Below the pieces are notes generated by a model that saw nothing but the letters and a program-made list of their open reading frames with translations, made no database searches and was not told where the DNA came from. A stretch of DNA of 64,000 nt from CAVVNC01 sp963750015. Its GTDB lineage: Bacteria; Desulfobacterota; Syntrophorhabdia; Syntrophorhabdales; WCHB1-27. A program made the translations under genes and the position numbers. The stretch covers positions 62,001 through 126,000 of the forward strand of contig CAVVPU010000241.1 in NCBI GenBank assembly GCA_963750015.1, in the 5' to 3' direction. This document shows positions 43,323-51,815 of the stretch, piece by piece; the first letter of the stretch is position 1; every line of letters starts with the position of its first letter.

Positions 43323-44087
43323 TTAGCTCCCGTTGTACGAAATCTCAGCAGCCAGATCGAGATAGCTCTCCGCGCCCTTGGAGTTCACGTCATAAAGGAC
43401 CACGGGCTTCCCGTAGCTCGGTGCCTCACTGAGACGGACGTTCCTCGGAATCACCGTCTTGAACACTTTATTCCCAAGATGACGCCTCGCTTCCTCCATG
43501 ACCCGGAAGGAGAGGTTGTTTCTCTTGTCGAACATAGTGAGAAGAACGCCCAGCACCTCAAGATCAGGGTTGAGCCGCTTCCTGATGATCGTCACCGTTT
43601 TGAGGAGAAGCACAAGGCCCTCCAGGGCGTAGTACTCACACTGAAGCGGGATGATGACGAAATCACAGGCCGCCAGTGCGTTGACCGTAAGAAGCCCGAG
43701 GGAAGGCGGACAGTCTATGAAGGTATAGGTATAGGTTTCCCTGACTCCGCCCAAGGCCTTCTTGAGCACCATCTCCCGCTCTTCCATCTCCAAAAGCTCG
43801 ATCTCCGCCCCGATCATGTCCGGATGACCGGGGACAAGATCGAGCAGAGGGACGTCCGTGCCTACTATTACCTTTTCTACCGGGCTATTACCTATGATGG
43901 CGTGGTATAGATTCGTGTTGAGCTTCCCATAGGAAACCCCGACGCCACTCGTCGCGTTGCACTGGGGATCCAGGTCGATGAGAAGGGTTTTGTGCTCGGC
44001 TACGGCAGTCGAGGCGGCGAGGTTAACCGCCGTCGTCGTTTTGCCCACACCGCCCTTCTGATTTGCAATTGCGATGATTTTACCCAT
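43323..44087 (-). CDS. parA: Chromosome partitioning ATPase ParA (Soj)
   Basis: 254 residues. The deviant Walker A KGGVGKTTTAVNLA is at residues 11-24; IDLDPQCNATSGVG and FIDCPPSLG follow. ParA drives segregation of the ParB-bound origin region. It follows rsmG, as is usual near bacterial origins. Confidence 0.96.
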   Translation of the reverse strand: MGKIIAIANQKGGVGKTTTAVNLAASTAVAEHKTLLIDLDPQCNATSGVGVSYGKLNTNLYHAIIGNSPVEKVIVGTDVPLLDLVPGHPDMIGAEIELLEMEEREMVLKKALGGVRETYTYTFIDCPPSLGLLTVNALAACDFVIIPLQCEYYALEGLVLLLKTVTIIRKRLNPDLEVLGVLLTMFDKRNNLSFRVMEEARRHLGNKVFKTVIPRNVRLSEAPSYGKPVVLYDVNSKGAESYLDLAAEISYNGS

Positions 44088-44118
44088 GGACAGAATACAC
44101 TACCATAAAAGTGAGTCG

Positions 44119-44745
44119 CTAGGGAACCTTTTTATAAACAAAGAGTTGATACTCTTTTCTGCCTTCGGGCAGCCGGTATTTCTGTGTTTCCACCAAGCAA
44201 AACCCCTCCTCTTTTGCGGGCTTTTCACTCTTCCCCCTCACGAGGAGGAGAGAGCCCTCTTCCTTCAAGTGACGGGCCCCCTTTTCGACCACCTCTCGGA
44301 CGCTCCCGAATGCCTTTGCCATGAGGACATCGACCTGAAGGGGCTCGATTTCCTCTGCACGCCCGCAGAGAATGGAGAGGTTTTCCAGTTCCAGCAGACG
44401 CCGAACGTGCCTCTGGAACTGAACCTTCTTCAAACTCTTGTCAACTGAAAAAACGGTATTCCCCGAACCGAGTATCGCCAATGGAATCGCCAGTATGCCT
44501 GCCCCGGACCCGAGGTCCAGGATACGCCTTCCATCCCTGGTCCAAGTGTAGAGAAAAAAGGCGTCAAAAATAAGCTCCCCCACGACGGCTTCCATCTCTT
44601 TTAACCCAATCAGATTAATCCGCCTGTTCCACCTCTCGAGGCTCTCGACGTACAGGCAGAGCTGCGACAGCCTTGCATCGTCGTAATCGATCCGAAAATA
44701 GGAGAGCCCTTCTTCTATGGCCTTTTTTAGTTTTTCCGCAGCCAT
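44119..44745 (-). CDS. rsmG: 16S rRNA (guanine-527-N7)-methyltransferase RsmG
   Basis: 208 residues. The SAM site is LDLGSGAGILAIPLAIL (near residue 76), and RRINLIGLKE lies before it. It methylates G527 of 16S rRNA. rsmG-parA-parB is a conserved near-origin gene order. Confidence 0.95.
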   Translation of the reverse strand: MAAEKLKKAIEEGLSYFRIDYDDARLSQLCLYVESLERWNRRINLIGLKEMEAVVGELIFDAFFLYTWTRDGRRILDLGSGAGILAIPLAILGSGNTVFSVDKSLKKVQFQRHVRRLLELENLSILCGRAEEIEPLQVDVLMAKAFGSVREVVEKGARHLKEEGSLLLVRGKSEKPAKEEGFCLVETQKYRLPEGRKEYQLFVYKKVP

Positions 44746-44815
44746 TCGGTCCGTCTCGCTCCCCGTCGCAGCTTCCGCCTTTGCTATCTACCTATCCTGT
44801 TGTGCGCTCCGGGGG

Positions 44816-44848
44816 CCCCGGATTTGCAACTTTTTGACAAATCCGGGG
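44816..44848. promoter_or_regulatory. 11-base inverted repeat overlapping the bamD-lptA promoter
   Basis: CCCCGGATTTG (44816-44826) is perfectly repeated in inverse as CAAATCCGGGG (44838-44848), with an 11-base loop. The repeat contains the -35 TTGACA. It could be an operator, or a hairpin from a terminator of unknown use. Confidence 0.6.
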
Positions 44849-44863
44849 GTTAAGTACTAAAAT
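44834..44863 (+). promoter_or_regulatory. Promoter of the BamD-LptA fusion gene
   Basis: TTGACA (44834-44839) and TAAAAT (44858-44863) are 18 bases apart, 34 bases before the ATG at 44898. Confidence 0.75.
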
Positions 44864-44897
44864 TAGCATAAATTTGCCGTTTCTGTTATAGTAAGCG

Positions 44898-46595
44898 ATG
44901 CGAAAGACGCTCTTAATCCTCATCATTTCTTCTCTTTTCTTCGTTTCATGCTCGAAGAAAGTGGTCAAGCCGGTCGATAATCCCGGGAGTCTTTACGTCG
45001 AAGGAGTGGCCGAGCTCAACAAGAAGAAGTACGATACCGCCATCGCCGATTTTGCAAAGATCAGGGAAAACTTTCCTTTCGATCCTATCGCCATCGTCGC
45101 CGAGTTGAAACAAGGAGACGCGTACTTCGAAAAAAAAGAGTACCAGATGGCGGCAAACACTTATGAGGACTACGTCAACAGTTATCCTGACGACGAGAAC
45201 GCCCCTTACGCCTTGCACGGTCTTGCCGAAAGTCTCGAGAAGCAATCGCCCACCCTCGACAGGGATCAGGCGATCACGGTCAAAGCAGTGGAGCGCTTCA
45301 CTTTTCTGAAGAACCGCTATCCCACGAGCTCTTATGTGAAAGACGCCGAAACGCATATCAAGAAACTCACGGAAAAGCTCGCTGCCCGGGAATTTTACGT
45401 AGGGGAGTTTTACTGCAAGACGGGCAGCTACAACGCCTCGATCCTGCGCCTCGAATACTTCCTGCAGACATACCCAGGGGCAGCCGATAGAGATAAGGCC
45501 TTCTATTACCTTGCCGAGGATTATAGAGAGCTGAACAGACCCGACAAGGCACAGGAATATCTTAACCGGCTCCGTCAGGATTATCCGAAGAGCATCTATG
45601 CAAAACTCCCCGCGAACGGGGGAAAGCCCGTGCAAATACTCGCTGCCGCGTCAACGCCGATCGTGGTCACCGCCGCGCCTGCGAGAGCATCTGTGACCAC
45701 TGCAAACGTGGTCGCACCCGTTTCGGCCGCAGCCACCCCTGCGCCGATTCCCCTTGAGGCCGCGCCATCTGCTCCGGCGGGGGTCCCAGCTCCATCAGCA
45801 ACCTCTGTCCCTGGAATAACTTCCCCGAGCCAGGAAACGGCGGCGACACCCGCTGCACCAAGCTATGAAGAAACCAGGAAACGGCAGATAGATCTGAGGC
45901 CTCCGGAAACTGCCCCTCCTGCCACGGATGGCAAAACCGGAATGGACGTCAAAGGACCGATAGTCGCAGAAAGCAAGAAAGACGATTCGGAGAAACAAGC
46001 CATTCTTTCCGCCTCGGAAGCCCCGAAAAGTACTGCCGAGGAAGCCTCTTCGAAGGCCAATCCTCCTGTTAAAGATGAGACCAAGTCCGAGCCGGCGAAG
46101 GCCGAAGGTGAGACAAAGGACGGAGACAAAAAAGAGGCGCCGAAGGCCGGCGAAAAGAAGGGTGGCCTCGGTTTTTTCACTGAGAAGAAGCCGGTTGACG
46201 TGGTTGCGGACACCATGGAGGCCTTTGAAAAAGGAAAGACCATCGTCTTCACGGGAAACGTACTCGCCAAACAGGAGGGCTCGGAACCTGGACAGACGCT
46301 TTTCCTCTATTCGGACAAGCTCACTGCCTATCGGACCGACGAGTCGAGCGATATCCAGGAGGCTGAGGCTGAGGGCAATGTAAAGGTGGTCAAGGCAGAG
46401 AGAACGGCCACGTGTAAACAAGCCTTCTTCTACAACCAAAAGGGCGAAGTCGTCCTAAAAGGCGATGTGGTGGTCTTCGAGGGCAATGATAGGCTCACAG
46501 GCGATACGGCCACCTATTATCTCAATGAAGACCGGGTCTTTGTCCAGGGAGACAAGGATACGAAAGCCCACGTCACAGTCACGCCGAAGAAATAG
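44898..46595 (+). CDS. BamD-LptA fusion lipoprotein
   Basis: 565 residues in one unbroken frame. Residues 1-18 are a lipoprotein signal ending FFVSC, so Cys18 would be lipidated. Residues about 30-236 are BamD/YfiO-like TPR repeats (GVAELNKKKYDTAIADFAKI, YEDYVNSYPDDENAPYA, FLKNRYPTSSYVKDA, YPKSIYAK). Residues about 237-425 are a low-complexity Pro/Ala then Lys/Glu linker. Residues about 428-560 are an LptA/OstA domain (VVADTMEAFEKGKTIVFTGN, YSDKLTAYR, EAEGNVKVVKAERTATC, YYLNEDRVFVQG). BamD helps insert outer-membrane proteins; LptA carries LPS across the periplasm. The fusion would anchor an LptA domain to the BAM site. The ribosome site is weak. Confidence 0.88.
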   Translation: MRKTLLILIISSLFFVSCSKKVVKPVDNPGSLYVEGVAELNKKKYDTAIADFAKIRENFPFDPIAIVAELKQGDAYFEKKEYQMAANTYEDYVNSYPDDENAPYALHGLAESLEKQSPTLDRDQAITVKAVERFTFLKNRYPTSSYVKDAETHIKKLTEKLAAREFYVGEFYCKTGSYNASILRLEYFLQTYPGAADRDKAFYYLAEDYRELNRPDKAQEYLNRLRQDYPKSIYAKLPANGGKPVQILAAASTPIVVTAAPARASVTTANVVAPVSAAATPAPIPLEAAPSAPAGVPAPSATSVPGITSPSQETAATPAAPSYEETRKRQIDLRPPETAPPATDGKTGMDVKGPIVAESKKDDSEKQAILSASEAPKSTAEEASSKANPPVKDETKSEPAKAEGETKDGDKKEAPKAGEKKGGLGFFTEKKPVDVVADTMEAFEKGKTIVFTGNVLAKQEGSEPGQTLFLYSDKLTAYRTDESSDIQEAEAEGNVKVVKAERTATCKQAFFYNQKGEVVLKGDVVVFEGNDRLTGDTATYYLNEDRVFVQGDKDTKAHVTVTPKK

Positions 46596-46622
46596 ATAGG
46601 CGGACCGTGGTTCTATAAAAGT

Positions 46623-46668
46623 CGGGGAATGGATCTCCCTTTCGTAGAGCGTCAGATTCCATTCCCCG
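46623..46668. terminator. Hairpin between convergent bamD-lptA and trxA genes
   Basis: CGGGGAATGGA (46623-46633) pairs with TCCATTCCCCG (46658-46668), a perfect 11-base stem with a 24-base loop. No strong T run follows on either strand, though the minus strand has CTTTTATAG. It sits just after both genes and probably ends both transcripts. Confidence 0.6.
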
Positions 46669-46677
46669 AGGAGCTCG

Positions 46678-47004
46678 TTAAATCAGGGCTTTCTTGAGGA
46701 GCTCGTCGACTTGGCCTTTGGGAACGGCTCCCACAATCCGATCCACTACCTCGCCTTTTTTGAAGAGAAGAAGGGTCGGAATGCCTCGTATTCCAAACTT
46801 GGAAGGCGTGAGAGGGTTTGAGTCCACATTGCATTTCATAACCTTCACCTTCCCGTCGTACTCGTCGGCAAGGTTATCAACAATGGGTCCCATGGTTTGG
46901 CAAGGACCGCACCATGTGGCCCAAAAATCAACGAGAACAGGTAGGCCCGACTCTACTACCTCCTTGGCAAAATCGGCATCGTTCAAAGCCACAACCTTAC
47001 TCAT
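46678..47004 (-). CDS. trxA: Thioredoxin
   Basis: 108 residues from the ATG at 47004, which has AAGGAGGAAGG before it; the 8 extra codons upstream are not typical. The active site is WATWCGPCQ, and the cis-Pro is in IRGIPTLLLFKKGE. It is the general dithiol reductant of the cytoplasm. The neighbouring genes do not show a special role. Confidence 0.96.
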   Translation of the reverse strand: MSKVVALNDADFAKEVVESGLPVLVDFWATWCGPCQTMGPIVDNLADEYDGKVKVMKCNVDSNPLTPSKFGIRGIPTLLLFKKGEVVDRIVGAVPKGQVDELLKKALI

Positions 47005-47362
47005 ACCTTCCTCCTTAATAATTGTCACGGCTCGTGTCTAAAGGCCGTCTGCCTTCGCGTGATCCATTTAGAGCCGGTCGGTGACGCCGCGAGGGCATTG
47101 CCGTCCACCTATTATAAGGCAGCCATTACCCAATTACAACCGGTGCCGGGAGGGCGGCCTCCATCGCTTCAGGACTCGCCTTTTGGGCAGCTCCCCGCGG
47201 TCGATTGCCGTAAATGTTTATACTGGAGACCGGGGAAAAGGGTTGCGGGGGGCTCCTTCAAAGATAAAGCCCGCCACAAAGGCGGGCTTTAAAGAATATC
47301 ACCAACTCAGCACTGTTCGGCTCCTGACCGCGCGTGTCATGGGCCTCGAGAGAGACTCCGTC
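47005..47362. other. Intergenic region between trxA and the zinc-ribbon gene
   Basis: Holds a strong terminator hairpin (47266-47290); otherwise I see no feature. Open plus-strand frames here have no protein-like pattern. Confidence 0.6.
47266..47290. terminator. Bidirectional terminator
   Basis: AAAGCCCGCC (47266-47275) pairs with GGCGGGCTTT (47281-47290) around ACAAA. On the minus strand it comes 73 bases after the zinc-ribbon gene and ends in TTTATCTTT. Confidence 0.8.
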
Positions 47363-47554
47363 TCAGAATATAAAGCTCGTCTTCTCCTTGCCGCTCAGAA
47401 TTCCCACGTAGACGTCTTCATCGGACAATTCATTGCTGCCCATTTCCTTTTTCACCTGACTGCTCCCGCAACTCGGGCAGAATATGTTCTTCACGTTCCA
47501 GGGAAGGAAAACAGATCCGCATAAGTCGCACACATATTCATCGGTTATCATCAA
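47363..47554 (-). CDS. Small zinc-ribbon protein
   Basis: 63 residues with two CxxC pairs (CDLC at 9-12, CPSC at 26-29) spaced like a rubredoxin-type or zinc-ribbon knuckle. The C-terminal half is acidic then hydrophobic. A GGAGG site lies before the tandem ATGs. I do not know its role; it could be an iron or zinc site. Confidence 0.65.
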   Translation of the reverse strand: MMITDEYVCDLCGSVFLPWNVKNIFCPSCGSSQVKKEMGSNELSDEDVYVGILSGKEKTSFIF

Positions 47555-47734
47555 CGCGCATCCTCCTTGTTTCCCTGCTATCCACTATAGCCTCTTAAGG
47601 TCTCTACATACTATGCTCTTGATCGGCCATTGTCAAGCGGCCTTTTCTGTGGTGCCAAAAGGGGGCCGGCCGTCGCGGCTGCTGAGGTGAAGTCCCCGAG
47701 CCGGAAGCATTCAGGCCGGGGCCTCATCCGTTCG

Positions 47735-48388
47735 TCAAAAGAATTCGGAGAGGATCATCTGAAAGTTCTTCTCGATGGCCTTTCTCCCTTTCATCATTTC
47801 TCCATGGCCAGGAATCAGATACTCGATGTGCAGCTTCGCCAGCATAGCGATGCTCTCGGCGAGCTGCGGGAGGTCTCCGCCGGGAAGGTCTGTTCTTCCG
47901 ACTCCAAGATAGAAGACGGTGTCTCCCGAGATAAGAACCTTCTCCTTCTGATAATATAAACAGATGGAGCCGGGTGAATGACCGGGCGTCGGGATCACGA
48001 GGAAGGTCTTTTGACCCAGCTTCAACTCGCCCTCATTCAAGAGGATCTGGAACGGCTTGGAGGGCGGCTGAATACCGGTTCCCAGGAAAAGGTCCCTTCC
48101 TTCCCCCTGCATATAACGATACTCGGCCTTGCCGATAGCCCGCAAGACCGCATCGTCGAAGCGGTCCGTGGCCTCCACGTGATCCGGGTGCCCGTGCGTG
48201 AAGAGGAGCAGCCTGACCCGTCCGGCATCTACCCCGTCCCGTAGCATAGCCTCAGCTATATTGCCGAACAGGTGGGAGTGTCCCGGATCGACAAGGGTAG
48301 GCACGTGACCGTCTATGAACACCGTGTTGGCATTATTATCCTGGGGGGATGTCCAGGGGTAAAAGTAAAAATCTTTCAGAATCTTCAT
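47735..48388 (-). CDS. MBL-fold metallohydrolase
   Basis: 217 residues. The metal-binding HGHPDH motif (near residue 65), PTPGHSPGSICLY, SGDTVFYLGVGRTDLPGG and the final PGHGE are typical of the glyoxalase II / persulfide dioxygenase-like branch. The substrate is unknown. Its ATG overlaps the stop of the PP-loop gene upstream, so the two are translationally coupled; a thiol or persulfide substrate is possible in that setting. Confidence 0.9.
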   Translation of the reverse strand: MKILKDFYFYPWTSPQDNNANTVFIDGHVPTLVDPGHSHLFGNIAEAMLRDGVDAGRVRLLLFTHGHPDHVEATDRFDDAVLRAIGKAEYRYMQGEGRDLFLGTGIQPPSKPFQILLNEGELKLGQKTFLVIPTPGHSPGSICLYYQKEKVLISGDTVFYLGVGRTDLPGGDLPQLAESIAMLAKLHIEYLIPGHGEMMKGRKAIEKNFQMILSEFF

Positions 48389-49380
48389 GAAGCCTCCTTG
48401 ATCCTGTACCGCTCCGGATCGATGTCTACCGGTTCGACCACCCAGGGAGTCGTCTCGCCGTCGTAAAGATCGAGCCTGATTGGCGAAGCGCTGCTCTTCC
48501 CGTAGAAGGCCATGATGGCACCGATTATCTCGAAGGCTTCCTTGTCCGGCAGCCCCTTTGTCAAGCCTGAGGGGCCCTTGAAACCGGATGGAAGGATAAG
48601 ACTATACGGAGGGGTCCAGTGTGCCTCGAGGTACTCGTTTTCTTCCTTGTTCCTCCCGAGAATGAATCTTTTCCCCTTAATCCTGAAATGACGTCCCAAC
48701 CTCAAGAAAGCGACGTCCTCCATTGAAAGGTCTTCGTCATGACGGAAGGAATCTTTCAACTTATGCGCGAATACCGGGTCGGTAAGCAAACAGCCCCCGG
48801 CCGGACAATTGTACTCCCGCAGACCGTAGGCTTCGATGAGTCGGTACTGATGGCGCCTCGAGCGCCCGCTGATGTCGAACAATCCCGCTCGATCGACGAG
48901 CCCCGCTTTTTCGGGAAGGGTGGGCGGAAAGAGCTTTGCTGACAGGGGCCTCACAATGAGCCCCTCAAGGCCGCTTTCCATCTCTATCAGATTGATGGTC
49001 TCCCTCATCTGGGACATGGGCCGTTGGCCCAGCACCTCTCCTGTTATCACAAAGGAAGCGCCTTCCTCTATCATCACCCGGTGCGTGAGCCCAAGCATAT
49101 ATATCCTGCAGTCGATGCACGGATTCATGTTCCTTCCGTACCCGTGCCTCGGACTCTTCACGACATCAAGGTACTCTTCGCCCTTGTCCCTCACGATCAC
49201 TCGAATGCCTAGCTCTGCGCCTGCCCGAAGCGCCCTGCCCCCCATGTCTTCCTCGATACTGTTACAAATGGGCGAAGTAAAATGGAGGCCAACCACCTCA
49301 ATGCCCTGATCGAGCACGATCTTGGAGGCGAGAAGGCTGTCGAGACCACCCGAGAGCAGTGATATGGCTTTCCTGTTCAT
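48385..49380 (-). CDS. PP-loop ATPase, tRNA thiolation-like (ThiI/MnmA-related)
   Basis: 331 residues. The pyrophosphatase loop SGGLDSLLA is at residues 10-18. Later come CIDCRIYML (near residue 88), which could form a persulfide or cluster site, and NCPAGGCLLTDP (near 192). Residues after about 210 match a C-terminal region seen in ThiI-related proteins of anaerobes. Such enzymes adenylate tRNA uridine and insert sulfur. The exact position modified is unknown. It sits between the homocysteine gene and an MBL hydrolase. Confidence 0.78.
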   Translation of the reverse strand: MNRKAISLLSGGLDSLLASKIVLDQGIEVVGLHFTSPICNSIEEDMGGRALRAGAELGIRVIVRDKGEEYLDVVKSPRHGYGRNMNPCIDCRIYMLGLTHRVMIEEGASFVITGEVLGQRPMSQMRETINLIEMESGLEGLIVRPLSAKLFPPTLPEKAGLVDRAGLFDISGRSRRHQYRLIEAYGLREYNCPAGGCLLTDPVFAHKLKDSFRHDEDLSMEDVAFLRLGRHFRIKGKRFILGRNKEENEYLEAHWTPPYSLILPSGFKGPSGLTKGLPDKEAFEIIGAIMAFYGKSSASPIRLDLYDGETTPWVVEPVDIDPERYRIKEAS

Positions 49381-49432
49381 CTCTTCTTCTTTCTTAGAAA
49401 CCGCCCGTGCGCCCTTCGACCCATCGGGCCCG

Positions 49433-50632
49433 CTAGAGCGCGTGTTCCTCCAGGAAACTGGTGGCGCTCCCGTCTCCCGGACCGGGCAGAGGCTGGACCG
49501 GTTCGGTTAAGAGGAACTCCCCGGAATCGATCCACCCTTTCAGAATAGTCGCTATCTCTTTTGCCTTCGAGTAGCTCGAAAGGGGGAATGCGGAGATCTC
49601 CCTCCCGTTCACGCTTATGGCGCCCGATTTCAGCTGGGCGTAGTTTACCTCGCCGAGGCTTGAGGAAATACGATTCGGATAGTCGTTTCCATAATCGACC
49701 ACCTGGGCAACCAGTTCTTCATCGGCCCTCGAGGTGAAGAAGGCCATTTCCTCGTCAAACACGGGTATCGGTATGCCGACCCCGACGAACATGGTTGCCC
49801 CATACCCGACGAAGCTCGCCCCTCTGAGAAAGGCGGAGCTCATCTGCTTAGCGTCGCCCGTCGTCGCGAGGGTGCCGCCTCCACTTCTCACTAAACCCTC
49901 GGGCGTGCGCGGCACGTCCGGGTTATGCTGGGTCCCTTTGCCCGCTACGTAACCGACCCCTCCTCCCAAAAATATCCTTGTGCCCATCCCTATAGACCGA
50001 TAAAGTGGGTCCTTCAAGAGCGGCGAAAGCTGGCCGGCACTGCAGTAATTGGCATTCCCCAGATGGGGCTTGAGCAATCCCATGTAAGTATGGATCAAGC
50101 GGTTCGTTACATTCACCGCCACGTTGTAGTTCTGATAAGAGTTGCGGGGGTTGAAGAGATAGGCCTCGTTCACCGTCTCCTTATTGATGTAGGTCTCGAT
50201 GCGCCTCTTGGGGTAGCAGTCGGTTCCGTATGCGTTTGCCGTGAGCCGAATATTCTTCCCTGAGACAAAGTCTTCGATAACATGGCCCCCTCCGTACCGG
50301 AATTCTCCGGGATAGACCTTGTTGCGCGGATCGTCATCGGGAAGGGCGTTCGCCCCTATGTAAAGGTCGACTGCGGCAAGCCCGCAATAAGCGGGTACTT
50401 CGTTCAAATAGCAGCTTCCCCCTCCAAGCTTTATTCGCGGTTTCGAATGACCTACATTCATGAACATTCCGCTCGAGCACATGGGTCCGAAAGTGCCCGT
50501 GGTCACCACATCGATCTGCTCGGCTGCCGCCTTGGTTCCTTTCCCCCGAACGATGTCGATCATCTCCTCGGCGGTTACCACAACCGCCTTGCCCAGCTTG
50601 ATCTTCTCGTTTATCTCTCCAATCGTCTTCAA
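49433..50632 (-). CDS. DUF39/HcyBio homocysteine biosynthesis protein
   Basis: 399 residues. The start is TTG at 50632, with AGGAGG ten bases upstream inside the end of cysK. Blocks typical of DUF39 are TTGTFGPMCSSGMFMN, GGGSCYLNEVPAYCG with two conserved Cys, and GTRIFLGGGVGYVAGKGTQHNP. Members make homocysteine from aspartate semialdehyde and sulfide in anaerobes. The usual NIL/ferredoxin partner is not beside it. It follows cysK, a second sulfide-using enzyme. Confidence 0.88.
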   Translation of the reverse strand: MKTIGEINEKIKLGKAVVVTAEEMIDIVRGKGTKAAAEQIDVVTTGTFGPMCSSGMFMNVGHSKPRIKLGGGSCYLNEVPAYCGLAAVDLYIGANALPDDDPRNKVYPGEFRYGGGHVIEDFVSGKNIRLTANAYGTDCYPKRRIETYINKETVNEAYLFNPRNSYQNYNVAVNVTNRLIHTYMGLLKPHLGNANYCSAGQLSPLLKDPLYRSIGMGTRIFLGGGVGYVAGKGTQHNPDVPRTPEGLVRSGGGTLATTGDAKQMSSAFLRGASFVGYGATMFVGVGIPIPVFDEEMAFFTSRADEELVAQVVDYGNDYPNRISSSLGEVNYAQLKSGAISVNGREISAFPLSSYSKAKEIATILKGWIDSGEFLLTEPVQPLPGPGDGSATSFLEEHAL

Positions 50633-50639
50633 ATCGGCC

Positions 50640-51692
50640 TTACCTCCTGTTGTCTTGTGGGGCCTCCGTCACTTTCCGGCGGGAACCAGCCATACTTCGT
50701 TGCGCTCCCTTGGGAAGGTTCACAAAGGCCTCCGAACCTGGGTCCCCCTCCATGCGGTCATCCTTGAGATATGGGGCGAAGAGGTCTGTCGAGAGATAGC
50801 GATCGCCGAGGTCGGGCAGGACAACAACGATAAGCTTCCCCTTGAATTCCGTTTCCTTCGCGACCTCGAGGGCTGCCCACATGGCTGCACCCGATGAGAT
50901 GCCGCAGAAAATACCCTCCGACCTCGCGAGCCTCCTTGCAGTTTCGAAAGCCGCTTCGTTGCTCACGCGCACAACCCTATCTATCACCGCCCTGTTGAGC
51001 ACCTCAGGCACAAAGCCTGCACCGATGCCCTGGATCTTATGGGGGCCAGGCGTCCCTCCGGACAAAACGGAGGAGTTTTCGGGCTCGACGGCGATTGCCT
51101 GGAAAGAAGCCTTTCTTTGCTTGATCGTCTCTGCGATCCCGGTGATGGTGCCTCCCGTTCCGACGGCGGAAACGAGGACGTCCACCCGGCCGTCCGTATC
51201 ACTCCATATCTCCTCGGCAGTCGTTCTCCTATGTATCTCGACATTCGCGGGGTTCCTGAATTGCTGGAGCATAAGGGCCTTAGGATTCTGACGAGTAATC
51301 TCTTCTGCCTTTTCGATGGCTCCGCGCATGCCCAGGTCACCGGAGGTCAACACGAGCTCCGCCCCTAAAGCTCGAAGCATGGCCTTTCGTTCCTGGCTCA
51401 TTGTCTCCGGCATGGTGAGGATAAGACGATAGCCCTTGACTGCACACACGAAGGCTAGGGCTATTCCCGTATTACCACTCGTAGGTTCGACCAGCACCCC
51501 GCCCTCTTTGATCCTGCCAGCCTTTTCGGCAGCCTCCACCATGCTCACCCCGATCCTGTCTTTAATGCTTCCGCAGGGGCTGAAGAACTCAAGCTTGGCG
51601 ACGATTTCTGCATCCAGGTGCCGGGTGAGCTTGCGGATTCGCACAAGAGGGGTGTTCCCGATCAGCTTCGTGATGTCTTCGGCTATCTTCAT
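50640..51692 (-). CDS. cysK: Cysteine synthase (O-acetylserine sulfhydrylase)
   Basis: 350 residues from the ATG at 51692, which has GGAGG upstream. The PLP lysine is in GSIKDRIG (near residue 42), then PTSGNTGIALA and the phosphate loop SAVGTGGTITG. It makes cysteine from O-acetylserine and sulfide. The C-terminus is about 40 residues longer than most CysK proteins and is polar and basic (KGAQRSMAGSRRK). The ribosome site for the DUF39 gene lies at its end. Confidence 0.93.
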   Translation of the reverse strand: MKIAEDITKLIGNTPLVRIRKLTRHLDAEIVAKLEFFSPCGSIKDRIGVSMVEAAEKAGRIKEGGVLVEPTSGNTGIALAFVCAVKGYRLILTMPETMSQERKAMLRALGAELVLTSGDLGMRGAIEKAEEITRQNPKALMLQQFRNPANVEIHRRTTAEEIWSDTDGRVDVLVSAVGTGGTITGIAETIKQRKASFQAIAVEPENSSVLSGGTPGPHKIQGIGAGFVPEVLNRAVIDRVVRVSNEAAFETARRLARSEGIFCGISSGAAMWAALEVAKETEFKGKLIVVVLPDLGDRYLSTDLFAPYLKDDRMEGDPGSEAFVNLPKGAQRSMAGSRRKVTEAPQDNRR

Positions 51693-51815
51693 GGGCGCCT
51701 CCAGAACCCCGGACGGTCTCTTGTGTCCAGCGAATGGCATAAGTATAGCAGAGACAGGCCGGTAAGTGTTAGTGCCGCAGGGCTCGCGGGATGCGTTCAG
51801 AAGAAGGCCGGCTCT

